From Stappia sp. WLB 29 (GTDB taxonomy: Bacteria; Pseudomonadota; Alphaproteobacteria; Rhizobiales; Stappiaceae), in assembly GCF_023507705.1 (NCBI RefSeq), contig NZ_JALBGD010000015.1, positions 1-64,000 on the forward strand: a stretch of DNA of 64,000 nt. The letters are read 5' to 3'. Positions 18,704 through 27,988 of this stretch are shown here, piece after piece (positions within the stretch are counted from its first letter, which is position 1; every line of letters starts with the position of its first letter). The position numbers were made by a program, and so were the translations under genes. A model generated the notes under the pieces. That model made no database searches and was not told the origin of the DNA. It saw only the letters and a list, made by a program, of their open reading frames with translations.

Positions 18704-18811
18704 GAATCACTCACGATGAATACCCGATGAACACGCATTTCAGGCTAGGATCAGTGAAGGGGTGCTAGTCCTCGGTTGTACAGGGGTTCCCGTCACCGAA
18801 AGGAACGACAG

Positions 18812-19096
18812 ATGCGGATCGCAAAGCTTGCCGTTGCCGGTATCGCCCTCAGCCTGGGGCTCGGTCTTGCGACCGTAGCGCAGGAATCGGATGCAGGGCT
18901 CCGCCGCATCTCCTGCGTGAACCTCACCGTCTTCGCGCCCTCCGCCAGCGGCCTCAGCGACGCCGATACCTGCCGCGCCCATGGCGGGCTTGCGGCAAAG
19001 GGCGCGGCGGAAGCCTCCGCCGCCCTCGTCATTCTGGTGCGCAACCAGCCCGCCGGCTTCGACCGCGGACTGACCATGGCCAGCAACGGATCGTAG
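18812..19096 (+). CDS. small secreted hypothetical protein
   Basis: Protein of 94 residues with a plausible signal peptide (MRIAKLAVAGIALSLGLGLATVAQ, cleavage near residue 24) and two cysteines in the mature part (C35 and C50). No family is recognised. The ATG at 18812 is favoured by an AAAGGAACG ribosome-binding site and by the signal sequence. It stands alone, separated from grxD by a terminator, with two candidate regulatory palindromes upstream. It could be spurious, but the signal peptide argues for a real gene. Confidence 0.5.
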   Translation: MRIAKLAVAGIALSLGLGLATVAQESDAGLRRISCVNLTVFAPSASGLSDADTCRAHGGLAAKGAAEASAALVILVRNQPAGFDRGLTMASNGS

Positions 19097-19111
19097 CCGC
19101 TTCCCCGCAGC

Positions 19112-20380
19112 TCAGCCCGATCCGTATTTCCGGGCAGCGTCGAGGGCAAGACCCGCCCCGACGCTGCCGAACACGTCGCCCTGCACCACGCGCGCGCCCG
19201 GCAGCAGGCCGGTCAGCCGCTGCCGCACGAAGGGCACGGACGCCGAGCCGCCGGTCAGGAACACCGAGGAGATGTCGCCGGCCGCAACGCCCGCATCCGC
19301 CAGACAGGCCGACAGCGCCCCTTCCACGCCCGCGACCGCCTGGCCGATGGCCCCGATCAGGTCGGCCCGCGACACGTCGACATCGAGCGCCCCGCCGCGC
19401 AGCGGGAACGCAAGCCGGTGGAGTTCCTCGTGCGACAGGGCGATCTTCGCGGCCTCGACCGCGCCGGCCAGCGCATGGCCCTGCCGCTCCGACACCACCG
19501 CCATCAGCCGCTCGACCAGTTCCGGCCGGGCCGCGTCCTGCCGCAGCTCCTTCAGCCGCGTGTCGATCTGCGGGGCGTAGAGGAAGTTGATCCGATGCCA
19601 GGTGGCGAGCTCGAAATAGGCCCAGTTCGGCAGGTCGCGGCGCGGGTCGCGCGAGCGGGTGCCGTAACCGAGCTCCGGCATCACCCGGGCAAGGCTCAAG
19701 AGCCGGTCGAAATCCGTGCCGCCAATGTGAATGCCGGTGCTGGCGAGAATGTCCTCGCGCCGGTCCGTCTTCGCCCGCCGCTCCGGCGACACCCGCACCA
19801 CCGCGAAATCCGAGGTGCCGCCGCCAAGGTCGACGATCACCGCCAGCTCCTCGCGCGTCACCGCGCGCTCGTAGTCGAGCGCCGCCGCGATCGGCTCGAA
19901 CTGGAAGGCGACGGAGGAAAAGCCGGCCTTGCGGGCGATCGCCTCCAGTTCCGCCTCGGCGCGCCGGTCGGCCTCGTCGTTCTCGTCGACGAAACGCACG
20001 GGACGGCCGAGCACCACCTCCTCGAAGGCGTGGCCGGCGGCCTGCTCGGCCCGGTGCTTCACCTGCGACAGGTAGAGGCCGATGATTTCGCCGAAGGTCC
20101 AGCGCTGCGCCCGGATCGTCGTCTTCTCGGCCATGGTGCTGGAGCCGAGGACGCTCTTCAGCGCCCGCATCAGGCGCCCCTCGATGCCTTCCACATAGGT
20201 CGCGACCGCATCGCGCCCGAAGCGCACATGCGAATCCTCGAAGGAGAAGAAGATCGTGCTCGGCAGCACGACGCTGTCCCCCTCCAGCGGCAGCAGCCGC
20301 GCCGTGCCGTCCCCCTGGAGCAGCGAGGCGGTGGAGTTGGAGGTGCCGAAGTCGATGCCGCAGGGGCGAAGGCTGGTCAT
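19112..20380 (-). CDS. YegD-like Hsp70 family protein
   Basis: Protein of 422 residues of the Hsp70/actin ATPase superfamily that lacks the peptide-binding C-terminal domain of DnaK, as in E. coli YegD. Phosphate-binding loops are present: GIDFGTSNS at residues 8-16, VIVDLGGGTSDFAVV near residue 185 and FLTGGSASVPFVR near 370. It would bind ATP in the cytoplasm; client and partner proteins are unknown. It is transcribed leftward, 100 bp downstream of ttcA on the same strand. Confidence 0.85.
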   Translation of the reverse strand: MTSLRPCGIDFGTSNSTASLLQGDGTARLLPLEGDSVVLPSTIFFSFEDSHVRFGRDAVATYVEGIEGRLMRALKSVLGSSTMAEKTTIRAQRWTFGEIIGLYLSQVKHRAEQAAGHAFEEVVLGRPVRFVDENDEADRRAEAELEAIARKAGFSSVAFQFEPIAAALDYERAVTREELAVIVDLGGGTSDFAVVRVSPERRAKTDRREDILASTGIHIGGTDFDRLLSLARVMPELGYGTRSRDPRRDLPNWAYFELATWHRINFLYAPQIDTRLKELRQDAARPELVERLMAVVSERQGHALAGAVEAAKIALSHEELHRLAFPLRGGALDVDVSRADLIGAIGQAVAGVEGALSACLADAGVAAGDISSVFLTGGSASVPFVRQRLTGLLPGARVVQGDVFGSVGAGLALDAARKYGSG

Positions 20381-20480
20381 GGTCGGATCCGGGTCAGGTC
20401 GCGCCGCGGCGGGTGCAAAACAAAACGGCCGCGGCCGGGAGGCGGTCCTCCCGGCGCGGGCAGCGGTCTGGAAGGGGTGG

Positions 20481-21413
20481 TTATTCGGCGGCGAACAGCG
20501 TCCGCGTCATGGCAAGGCCGGCAGCGCAGGGCTCCTCCGCCTCGCCGCCCGGCGCTGCCGCATCGGCCGCGCCCGGACGTATACCGGCGAAATCGAACAG
20601 CTGGATGTCATGCAGATGCGAGGGGCGGACCTGCGTCAGCGCCTTGGCCATGGTGGCGAGGCGGCCGGGGCTCTCCTGCTCCCAGCCCTGCAGCATGCGC
20701 TTGACCTCGGCGCGCTGCAGCCCGTCCTGGCTGCCGCACAGGTCGCACGGGATGATCGGGAACTCCATGGCCCGGGCAAAGCGCGCGATGTCGTCCTCCG
20801 CGCAGGCGATCAGCGGCCGCAGGACCATCAGGTCGCCCTCGTCGTTGACCAGCTTCGCCGGCATGGACGACAGCCGCCCGCCGTGAAAGAGGTTCATGAA
20901 CAGGGTTTCCAGCGCATCCTCGCGGTGATGGCCCAGCACCACCGCCTGGCACCCCTCCTCCCGCGCCGTGCGGTAGAGCAGGCCCCGCCGCAGCCGCGAG
21001 CAGAGCGAACAATAGGTGCGCCCTTCCGGGATCTTCGAAGTGACGATGGAATAGGTGTCCTGCCGCACGATCCGGTGCGGGATTCCGTTCTCGCTCAGGA
21101 ACCGGGGCAGGATATGCGAGGGAAAACCCGGCTGGCCCTGGTCGAGATTGCAGGCGAGCAGATCGACCGGCAGCAGCCCGCGCCACTGCAGCTCCAGCAG
21201 GACGGCGAGCAGCGTGTAGCTGTCCTTGCCGCCCGACAGGCAGACGAGCCAGCGCGGCCGCTCTCCGCTCGCCTCCACCATCGCATGGCGGGCGATGGTC
21301 TCGCGGGTTTCGCGCAGCAGCCGCTTGCGCAGCTTCTTGAAGCCGACCGAGGACGGCGCATTGCGATAGAGCGCGGGAACGTCGCTCTCCACAGTGTCGG
21401 CAAGGTCGGTCAT
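20481..21413 (-). CDS. ttcA: tRNA 2-thiocytidine biosynthesis protein TtcA
   Basis: PP-loop ATPase of 310 residues that adenylates and thiolates cytidine 32 of tRNA. The PP-loop SGGKDS is at residues 60-65. The Fe-S ligands appear as C135 and C138 (YCSLC) and C223/C226 (PCDLCG), matching the CXXC plus downstream cysteine set of TtcA. The ATG at 21413 ([11 protein letters not shown]) is preferred; a GTG twelve codons earlier is possible. The longer open frame upstream is antisense to the cyclase gene region and not coding. The C-terminal tail beyond the DIQLFDF motif is alanine/glutamate-rich and about 35 residues long. Confidence 0.92.
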   Translation of the reverse strand: MTDLADTVESDVPALYRNAPSSVGFKKLRKRLLRETRETIARHAMVEASGERPRWLVCLSGGKDSYTLLAVLLELQWRGLLPVDLLACNLDQGQPGFPSHILPRFLSENGIPHRIVRQDTYSIVTSKIPEGRTYCSLCSRLRRGLLYRTAREEGCQAVVLGHHREDALETLFMNLFHGGRLSSMPAKLVNDEGDLMVLRPLIACAEDDIARFARAMEFPIIPCDLCGSQDGLQRAEVKRMLQGWEQESPGRLATMAKALTQVRPSHLHDIQLFDFAGIRPGAADAAAPGGEAEEPCAAGLAMTRTLFAAE

Positions 21414-21526
21414 GGCTCGCGCGCGCCCCGGCTGGCTGTCGTTCACGTGTCGATGGTCCCGCTGGAATAGCGCCTCGCGCCGCCCGCGCCAAGCGGAAAG
21501 CCGCGACCGCCCTCTCCTGCGGCGCC

Positions 21527-23323
21527 TCAGGCCCCGCCGACGGGCGGAGGCACACTCTCGTCGCCGAGGGTCTGGTTGCGGCCCGACGCCTTGGCCGCGA
21601 ACAGCGCGGCATCGGCACGGCTGCGCACCGTGCCAACGCTCTTGCCGCCGCGATTGTCGGCCATGCCGATGGACACGGTGACGGTGCCGAGGATCCGCCC
21701 CGCATGGGAGAGCGCCAGCGTCGCCATGCGCGTGCGGATATGTTCGGCGATCCGGTAAGCCTCCTCCGGCGAGACCTGCGGCAGCAGCACTGCGAACTCC
21801 TCGCCGCCGAAGCGGTAGCACACGCCCCGCTCGCCGACGATATCGGTGAGGATGCCGCCCACGGTCTGCAGCACCGTGTCGCCCGCATCGTGGCCGAACT
21901 CGTCGTTGAACCGCTTGAAGTGATCGATATCGATCACGAAACAGGTCAGCTCCGGATCCCCGTCCGCGCGCGCCCAGCCCGCCAGCGCCTCGTCGAGCGA
22001 ACGGCGGTTGAGCAGGCCGGTGAGGGGATCGCGCACCGCCAACCGGGTCAGGCGCTCGCGCAGCTGCAGATTGGCCACCGCCAGCGCGACATTCTCGCCG
22101 ATCATGCCGAGATAAGCCTGATATTCGCGGATCACCTCGGGATTGCCCGACAGGTCGGCGAAGGAGAGAACGCCCAGCGTGTCGCCATGGGCGCTCAAGG
22201 GAATGCACAGGACGGAATCGGAAGCCTGCGCCAGGTGCTGGCAGTCGACATCCTCGCGCCGAGTGGTGCTGTGGTGCGGCTGACCGCGCCGCAGCCCCCA
22301 ACATTCCTGCGGATCGAAACTCGCGGCAGCCTCCTCCGGCAGCTTCCAGACCCCAAGCCGCGACAGTTCCGTATTCGCCTCGTTGCGCAAGAACAGCGCG
22401 CCGCCCAGTTCGGGAAAGATCTGCGGCGAGAAACGCCCCACCACCTCGGCGATCTCCGGCACTTTCTGGCAGGCCTGCATCCGGCGCATCATCTGCAGGA
22501 TCAGGTCCTTCATCTTCAGGTCGCGCCGCCGCTCGGCATCCAGCCGTTCGCGCTCCAGCCCGTTCTCGCGGAAGACGCGGATCGCCGCCGTCAGCTCGCC
22601 GATCTCGTCGCGGCGCCCGTCATGCGGCACCTCGACCGCAAAGTCCTGGGTCGCCAGCCGCTTGACGATGCCCGCCATCCGGGTGAGCGGCACGGAGACC
22701 CGGCGACGCAGCACGAAATAAAGCACCGCAAGGAAGACGACCGCAGTCAGTGCCAGCAGGATGCGCGCGATCAGGCCCAGCCAGTCGGCCCGGATCTGCG
22801 CCCGCTGCAGCTCCAGGCCCGTGCGCTGGTCGACCATGGTGCGGAAGCGCTCGACATCGGCGACCAGGCGCACATGCTGGCCGTAGTGCTCGTCGCCGAA
22901 CAAGGCATCGCGCGCGGCCTGCACATTGCCGGAACGATAGGTCTCGATGGCGCCGGACTCGATCTCCTCCAGCCGGTCGATGGTGCCGGTGATCCGCTTG
23001 AGCAGCGCCAGTTCCTCGCCGGTCGCCCCAATCGTCTCGGCCCGGCGCGCCATCTCTTCCAGCCGGTGCTCCTCGTCGTTCAGACGATCGAAGACGGCCA
23101 GATGCGCCGGGTCGCCGCGCATCACGTAGAGCCGCGCCTCGTCGGTGCGCAACTCGGCGTCGACCTCCAGCTGCGCCCCGAGATCGTTCAGCACCAGATG
23201 CACTTCCACCGCGCGCCGCTCGGCCGCGGCCATGCGGTCGGACGCGATGAAAGCAATGCCCGACAAGGCCGTAAGCACGACCGTCACCACATAGGCCAGA
23301 TTGGTGATGGTGCTGATCTTCAT
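21527..23323 (-). CDS. membrane diguanylate cyclase (HAMP-GAF-GGDEF)
   Basis: Protein of 598 residues, predicted to make cyclic di-GMP. Order: transmembrane helix (residues 5-27), a helical periplasmic sensor (about 28-180), a second helix (about 183-206), HAMP (about 207-260), a GAF-like domain (about 280-425), then GGDEF with the active-site motif GGEEF at 506-510. The usual RxxD inhibitory I-site is absent: the residues at that position are GERG, which suggests no product feedback at that site. No EAL domain is present. Given the motility genes in the window it may tune swimming versus attachment, an inference. Confidence 0.88.
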   Translation of the reverse strand: MKISTITNLAYVVTVVLTALSGIAFIASDRMAAAERRAVEVHLVLNDLGAQLEVDAELRTDEARLYVMRGDPAHLAVFDRLNDEEHRLEEMARRAETIGATGEELALLKRITGTIDRLEEIESGAIETYRSGNVQAARDALFGDEHYGQHVRLVADVERFRTMVDQRTGLELQRAQIRADWLGLIARILLALTAVVFLAVLYFVLRRRVSVPLTRMAGIVKRLATQDFAVEVPHDGRRDEIGELTAAIRVFRENGLERERLDAERRRDLKMKDLILQMMRRMQACQKVPEIAEVVGRFSPQIFPELGGALFLRNEANTELSRLGVWKLPEEAAASFDPQECWGLRRGQPHHSTTRREDVDCQHLAQASDSVLCIPLSAHGDTLGVLSFADLSGNPEVIREYQAYLGMIGENVALAVANLQLRERLTRLAVRDPLTGLLNRRSLDEALAGWARADGDPELTCFVIDIDHFKRFNDEFGHDAGDTVLQTVGGILTDIVGERGVCYRFGGEEFAVLLPQVSPEEAYRIAEHIRTRMATLALSHAGRILGTVTVSIGMADNRGGKSVGTVRSRADAALFAAKASGRNQTLGDESVPPPVGGA

Positions 23324-23509
23324 GGGCGTTCCGGGGGCGTTCTAGCTGAGTGTCCTCCCGGCCATTAACATCCGCACGGTATCCGAAAAACCAACAAGCA
23401 GCACCCTTTGGACCGATTACCGCCATTTCGACGGCAATCGCCGGGTTTTATCCCCATCCGCGGCAGAAAGAGCACAGCCCGGAGCCGCAGGCTCCCCGGC
23501 CCTCCCGCC

Positions 23510-24481
23510 TCAGGAGGCCGGGACGTAGCGCCAGGCACCATCCTTCGCCTCGGCCCGCCCGACACCCGGCCATGGCAGGTGGTAGCCGATCAGCATCAGG
23601 CCGTCGGTCGCCGCCCGGTCGAGCAGCCGCCGCCGCGTCGCGGCCGCGATCTCCGGCTGCTGATCGGAGCTTGGTTGCCAATCCGGTTTCGCGAAGGAGA
23701 CGGAAGAATGCGTCAGCGCATCGCCCAGCACCAGCAGCTGCTGGCCGCCGTCCTCCACCAGCACGGACATGTGGCCCGGCGTGTGGCCCGGCGTCGCGAT
23801 CATCGTCACGCCCGGCACCACCGCGTGATCCGCGCCGACCCGCTCGGTCTTCTCCGCAACCGCATTGAGGTTTCGCTGCGCGCCGAGCCCGAAGGAATGC
23901 AGCGCTTCCGGATTGTTCGCGATGAAGTCGGGATCCATCCAGAAGTCCCACTCCGCCGCACCGATCAGATAAGCGGCATTGGGGAAGCGCTCGGTCTCGT
24001 CGAAATCGTCGATGATGCCCCAGACGTGATCGGGATGGGCATGGGTCAGCGCCACATGCGTCACCGCCTCGCGGTCGATGCCCGCCTCCTCGATGCTGTC
24101 GGCGAGCTGGCCGGCGGTCTCGAAGAAATTCATGCCCGCGCCCGTGTCGACCAGCACAAGGGCATCGCCCCGGCGGACCAGCGTGATGTTGAGCGGGCTC
24201 GCCCGGGTGATCGGATCATGGCCGTTCACCTCCAGGAAGGCGGCGCGGTCCGCATCGGGTACATTGGCCGCAAGCGTGGAGGCCGGCAGCGACAGCCCGC
24301 CGTCGCTGAGCACGATGATCTCCGTCTCGCCGAGCTGGAAGGAATGGAACTTCGGCTCGGCGCTGGCGCGTGTCGCGGCAAGCGGCAGGGCCAGTCCGGC
24401 ACCGGTCAGCACCTGCCCGGCGCGAAGCATTGCGGGCGCGGCCAGTCCGCCGCCCAGAAATGCACGTCTCGAAAAGCTCAC
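23510..24481 (-). CDS. Tat-exported MBL-fold metallo-hydrolase
   Basis: Protein of 323 residues with a twin-arginine signal (SRRAFLGG at residues 4-11, cleavage near ASA at 39-41) and a metallo-beta-lactamase core. The metal-binding HxHxDH motif is THAHPDH (H147, H149, D151, H152), followed by a TPGHTPGH motif near residue 230. Members of this subgroup include lactonases and other hydrolases; the substrate is not evident. It should fold in the cytoplasm and act in the periplasm. Confidence 0.85.
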   Translation of the reverse strand: MSFSRRAFLGGGLAAPAMLRAGQVLTGAGLALPLAATRASAEPKFHSFQLGETEIIVLSDGGLSLPASTLAANVPDADRAAFLEVNGHDPITRASPLNITLVRRGDALVLVDTGAGMNFFETAGQLADSIEEAGIDREAVTHVALTHAHPDHVWGIIDDFDETERFPNAAYLIGAAEWDFWMDPDFIANNPEALHSFGLGAQRNLNAVAEKTERVGADHAVVPGVTMIATPGHTPGHMSVLVEDGGQQLLVLGDALTHSSVSFAKPDWQPSSDQQPEIAAATRRRLLDRAATDGLMLIGYHLPWPGVGRAEAKDGAWRYVPAS

Positions 24482-24590
24482 GGCGCATCCTCCCTTTTTT
24501 CGCCATCATATTCGAACGCGCGAATATGAAAAGCCGAAAGCGGACGCAGGTGCCAGGAAAGGGTAAGCGGGTACGCCGCACCAAAAGAAA

Positions 24591-24617
24591 AAGGGGCGCG
24601 CCGATGGCGCGCCCCTT
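24591..24617 (-). terminator. Rho-independent terminator after rpsD
   Basis: Perfect 12-bp stem (AAGGGGCGCGCC with GGCGCGCCCCTT) with a 3-nt loop. On the minus strand it is followed by a T-rich run (TTTTTCTTTT when read leftward), 29 bp past the rpsD stop. Confidence 0.9.
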
Positions 24618-24645
24618 CCAAGGCCTGGCGGTCCTTGTCAAAAAA

Positions 24646-25263
24646 TCAACGCGAGTAGAACTCGACGATGAGGTTCGGCTCCATCTGGACCGGATACGGC
24701 ACGTCGGTCAGCGTCGGGACGCGCGAGAAGGTCGCGGTCATCTTGCTGTGGTCGGCGGTGACGTAGTCCGGCACATCGCGCTCGGCCAGCTGAACCGACT
24801 CGAGCACGGTGACGAGCTGACGCGACTTCTCGCGAACCTCGATCAGGTCGCCCGGGTTGCAGCGGTAGCTCGCGATGTTGACGCGGCGGCCGTTGACCTT
24901 GACGTGACCGTGGTTGATGAACTGGCGGGCAGCGAAGACGGTCGGGACGAACTTGGCGCGGTAGATCACCGCATCCAGACGGCGCTCGAGCAGGCCGATC
25001 AGGTTCTCCGAAGTGTCGCCCTTCATCCGCGAGGCTTCCACGTAGATCTTGTGGAACTGCTTCTCGGAGATGTTGCCGTAGTAGCCCTTGAGCTTCTGCT
25101 TGGCGCGCAGCTGCACGCCGAAGTCGGAGAGCTTGCCCTTGCGGCGCTGGCCGTGCTGGCCCGGGCCGTACTCGCGGCGGTTGGCCGGAGACTTCGGACG
25201 ACCCCAGATGTTTTCGCCCATCCGGCGGTCAATCTTGTACTTTACACCATGGCGCTTCGACAT
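24646..25263 (-). CDS. rpsD: 30S ribosomal protein S4
   Basis: Ribosomal protein of 205 residues, a primary 16S rRNA-binding assembly protein of the small subunit. The N-terminus ([21 protein letters not shown]) has no cysteines, so it is the zinc-free form usual in alphaproteobacteria. The S4 RNA-binding domain spans about residues 95-155 ([34 protein letters not shown]). As usual in this group it is a single gene outside the main ribosomal operons, with murI upstream on the same strand and its own terminator. Confidence 0.98.
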   Translation of the reverse strand: MSKRHGVKYKIDRRMGENIWGRPKSPANRREYGPGQHGQRRKGKLSDFGVQLRAKQKLKGYYGNISEKQFHKIYVEASRMKGDTSENLIGLLERRLDAVIYRAKFVPTVFAARQFINHGHVKVNGRRVNIASYRCNPGDLIEVREKSRQLVTVLESVQLAERDVPDYVTADHSKMTATFSRVPTLTDVPYPVQMEPNLIVEFYSR

Positions 25264-25402
25264 GCGCGGTTCCCTCGTTGTGTTTGCAGTCTTGCAAGGA
25301 AACGCGACCTCCTCTCCTCATCTCCCGCAATCGGAAGACCAGGCGACAGGACCCCCGGCCAACAGCGCCGGCGCGGGGCTCCACGGTTGCGTGAAATGCA
25401 AA

Positions 25403-25421
25403 GCGGGCCGACAGGGCCCGC
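25403..25421 (-). terminator. probable terminator/hairpin after murI
   Basis: Stem GCGGGCC with GGCCCGC around a 5-nt loop, 38 bp past the murI stop, with a modest T-rich tail on the minus strand (TTTGCATTT). It may partly separate murI from rpsD transcription. Confidence 0.45.
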
Positions 25422-25458
25422 AAAGCGAGAGGATGCCTACTCCAAAGCCGGCATCGAG

Positions 25459-26280
25459 TCAAACGCTTGATGCCGCCTCTGCGCCGGAAATCGCCAGCGT
25501 TTCCGCCGAAAGCAGCTCCAGTATCGGCGACAGGTCCGCTCCCGAGGTGGCAAGCGCCCGCACGGACGCGGCGGCATGCCCCTCGCCGCTCGCCGCCCCG
25601 CTCGCGACCAGCACGTCGCGCAGGCGGCGGGCAATGGCGGGCGCCGGGTCGAGCCAGTCCACCGGCCAGGGCGCGACCTGCGCCATGAGCGGCGCCAGCA
25701 GCGGGAAATGCGTGCAGGCGAGCACCACGACATCCGTCCGCCGGCCGTCTTTTTCCACGAAACAGGGCGCGATCTCGGTCGCCAGCGCGGTCCGGTCGAG
25801 CTGTCCGCGCAGCAGCGCGTCTTCGGCCAGGCCCGCAAGCCGGCGCGCGCCGACCAGCGTGATGGCGACCTCCGGCGCGAATCGGCGGATCAGTTCGAAC
25901 GTGTAGTCGCGCGTCACCGTGCCGGGCGTTGCCAGCACGCTGACGAGACCGGAGCGCGTGCGCTCCGCCGCCGGCTTGATCGCCGGCACGGTGCCGACGA
26001 CGGGAATGTCGAGCGCCGCGCGCAAGGGCGGCAGGACCAGCGTCGAGGCGGTGTTGCAGGCGATGACGACGGCAGAGGGGCGCAACTCGCCGGCCAAGGT
26101 CGCCACCACGTCGGTGCAGTGGCGGGTGAGCGCTTCCGCCTCCCAGGCGCCATAGGGAAAGCCGGCATCGTCCGCCGCATAGACCAGCGGCAGGCCCGGC
26201 ATCAGCCGCCGGATCTCGCGGGCGACGGTGATGCCGCCGATGCCGCTGTCGAAAACGAGGACCGGAGCCGGTTCCGCCAT
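25459..26280 (-). CDS. murI: glutamate racemase
   Basis: Enzyme of 273 residues that makes D-glutamate for peptidoglycan by a two-cysteine mechanism. The catalytic cysteines are C75 (CNTAST) and C189 (ACTHFPLL), and the N-terminal DSGIGGITV loop carries the conserved D11 and S12. Cytoplasmic. It lies between the TrmJ-type methyltransferase gene (upstream by 55 bp) and rpsD on the same strand. Length is normal for the family. Confidence 0.95.
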   Translation of the reverse strand: MAEPAPVLVFDSGIGGITVAREIRRLMPGLPLVYAADDAGFPYGAWEAEALTRHCTDVVATLAGELRPSAVVIACNTASTLVLPPLRAALDIPVVGTVPAIKPAAERTRSGLVSVLATPGTVTRDYTFELIRRFAPEVAITLVGARRLAGLAEDALLRGQLDRTALATEIAPCFVEKDGRRTDVVVLACTHFPLLAPLMAQVAPWPVDWLDPAPAIARRLRDVLVASGAASGEGHAAASVRALATSGADLSPILELLSAETLAISGAEAASSV

Positions 26281-26335
26281 GCCTTCCCCCCGGATGAGGA
26301 TACGGGCGGGCTACTTGGCCCACTCGTCAGCCCAG

Positions 26336-27121
26336 TCAGCCCCGCGGGCGCGTGGAGCGGCCTTCGAGCGCCGCCACCACCCCGCGCAGGGTCTTCACTT
26401 CCTGATCGGTGAGTGAGGCTTTTTGAAGGATGTTGCGCAGGTTGCGGACCATCGACGGGCGCTTCTCCACCGGGCGGAAGAAGTTCACCGTGTCGAGCGC
26501 CCCTTCCAGATGCTCGAACAGGCGCAGGAGGTCTTCCTTGCTGGCCGGCGGGTTCTGCTCCTCGTCGAGACGGAAGGGCAGCGCGCCGTCATTCGCCTTC
26601 AGCCGCCACTCGTAGGCGCAGACCAGCACCGCCTGGGCGATGTTGAGCGAGGCGAAGTCCGGATCGACCGGCAGCGTGACGATCTCGTCGGCGAGCGCCA
26701 CCTCGTCGTTGTTGAGGCCCCAGCGCTCGCGGCCGAACAGATAGCCGGTGCGGGTGCCGCTGGCGCCGAGCCGGGTCGTCGTCACGGCCGCCTCGTCCGG
26801 GCCGCGCACCGGCTTGGCGATCTCGCGCGAACGCGCCGTGGTGGCGAAGACGAAGCCGAGATCGGCAATCGCCGCCTCGACGCTGTCGAACACCTGCACG
26901 GCCTCGATCACATGGTCGGCGCGGCTGGCGGCCGCCCGCGCCTTTTCGCTCGGCCAGCCGTCGCGCGGATTGACCAGGCGCAGGTCGCGCAAGCCGAAAT
27001 TGGCCATGGCACGGGCCGCCGTGCCGATGTTCTCGCCGAGCTGCGGCTCGCACAGGATGATGCAGGGCGGGGGCAGGTCGCGGACCCTGGCCGCCGGGTC
27101 GATGGTGGCGTTGCGTGTCAT
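26336..27121 (-). CDS. TrmJ-type tRNA/rRNA methyltransferase (SPOUT)
   Basis: SPOUT-family RNA 2'-O-methyltransferase of 261 residues, resembling TrmJ (tRNA Cm32/Um32). Key motifs are LCEPQLGENIGTAARAMANF (RNA-binding/active-site arginine), LFGRERWGLNNDEVALAD and SLNIAQAVLVCAYEW (the SAM-binding trefoil knot). A C-terminal helical extension from about residue 185 carries NFFRPVEKRPSMVRNLRNIL. The ATG at 27121 gives the family start; the longer frame upstream is antisense to hdeD and not coding. If it modifies position 32, it shares a target nucleotide with TtcA. Confidence 0.88.
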   Translation of the reverse strand: MTRNATIDPAARVRDLPPPCIILCEPQLGENIGTAARAMANFGLRDLRLVNPRDGWPSEKARAAASRADHVIEAVQVFDSVEAAIADLGFVFATTARSREIAKPVRGPDEAAVTTTRLGASGTRTGYLFGRERWGLNNDEVALADEIVTLPVDPDFASLNIAQAVLVCAYEWRLKANDGALPFRLDEEQNPPASKEDLLRLFEHLEGALDTVNFFRPVEKRPSMVRNLRNILQKASLTDQEVKTLRGVVAALEGRSTRPRG

Positions 27122-27353
27122 GGCGCGCGGGATATCCCAATCCGCACGGCTTTTCCAGCGCCAGCCGAGCCAACGCAGCCGGGAGACGCAAATATTTCGT
27201 CGAAGCCTCTCGCCGGTTGCGATAACTTCACATACGGGAGGTTGAAATGCCCGTCGGCAACACCCCAGGCCGACGCCTGCATGTCTGCCGCGCTCCGCCG
27301 ACGCCAGGGCCAGCCCTGCCCCTATCCGCACCCTCCGACGACAGGATCCCACG

Positions 27354-27923
27354 ATGACCGACGTTCCCTCCCTCCCCGTCACCGAAGCCGTCCGCCAGAA
27401 GTGGGGCTGGTTCCTCGCCCTCGGCATCGTGCTCGTCATCGGCGGCATGCTGATGATCGCGCTGCCGCTCGCCAGCTCCATCGCCGTGACGCTGGTCATC
27501 GCCATCGTCTTCGCCATCGGCGGCGCGGTGCAAATCTGGCACGCCTTCTCCGTTCCCGGCTGGGGCGGCTTCATCTGGAACATCGCAACCGGCGCCATCG
27601 CGCTGGCCGGCGGCATCGCCGTCTATTTCAATCCGGTGGTGGGTGCGGCAGCGCTGACGCTCGTGGTCGCGGCGATCCTCCTGGCCCAGGGCATTGCCCA
27701 GATCCTGCTGGCGCTGAAGATCCGCCCGCAGGACGGCTGGGGCTGGGTGATGTTCGCCGGCATCGTCTCGGTGATCGCCGGCCTGTCCATCTGGTTCGAG
27801 TTCCCCTCCTCCGCCGTCTGGGTGCTCGGCCTGCTCGCCGGCGTCTCCGTGCTGATCAACGGCTGGAGCTTCATCGCCATCGCGCTCGCCGCCCGCACCA
27901 TTGCCAAGCGTCTGCCCGCCTGA
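27354..27923 (+). CDS. HdeD family membrane protein
   Basis: Membrane protein of 189 residues with six hydrophobic helices and the paired-repeat layout of HdeD (acid-resistance membrane protein) relatives. Examples are GIVLVIGGMLMIALPLASS, the GWGGFIWNIATGAIALAGGI segment and the final FIAIALAARTIAKRLPA. HdeD supports acid tolerance in E. coli, while the role in alphaproteobacteria is unproven. It is monocistronic, between the divergent methyltransferase and the convergent histidine kinase. Confidence 0.85.
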   Translation: MTDVPSLPVTEAVRQKWGWFLALGIVLVIGGMLMIALPLASSIAVTLVIAIVFAIGGAVQIWHAFSVPGWGGFIWNIATGAIALAGGIAVYFNPVVGAAALTLVVAAILLAQGIAQILLALKIRPQDGWGWVMFAGIVSVIAGLSIWFEFPSSAVWVLGLLAGVSVLINGWSFIAIALAARTIAKRLPA

Positions 27924-27988
27924 ACGGGCAGGTTGCCTGAAAGAACGAGACGGATAATCCGAAAAGGGGCCGCCGAACAGCCGAACGG

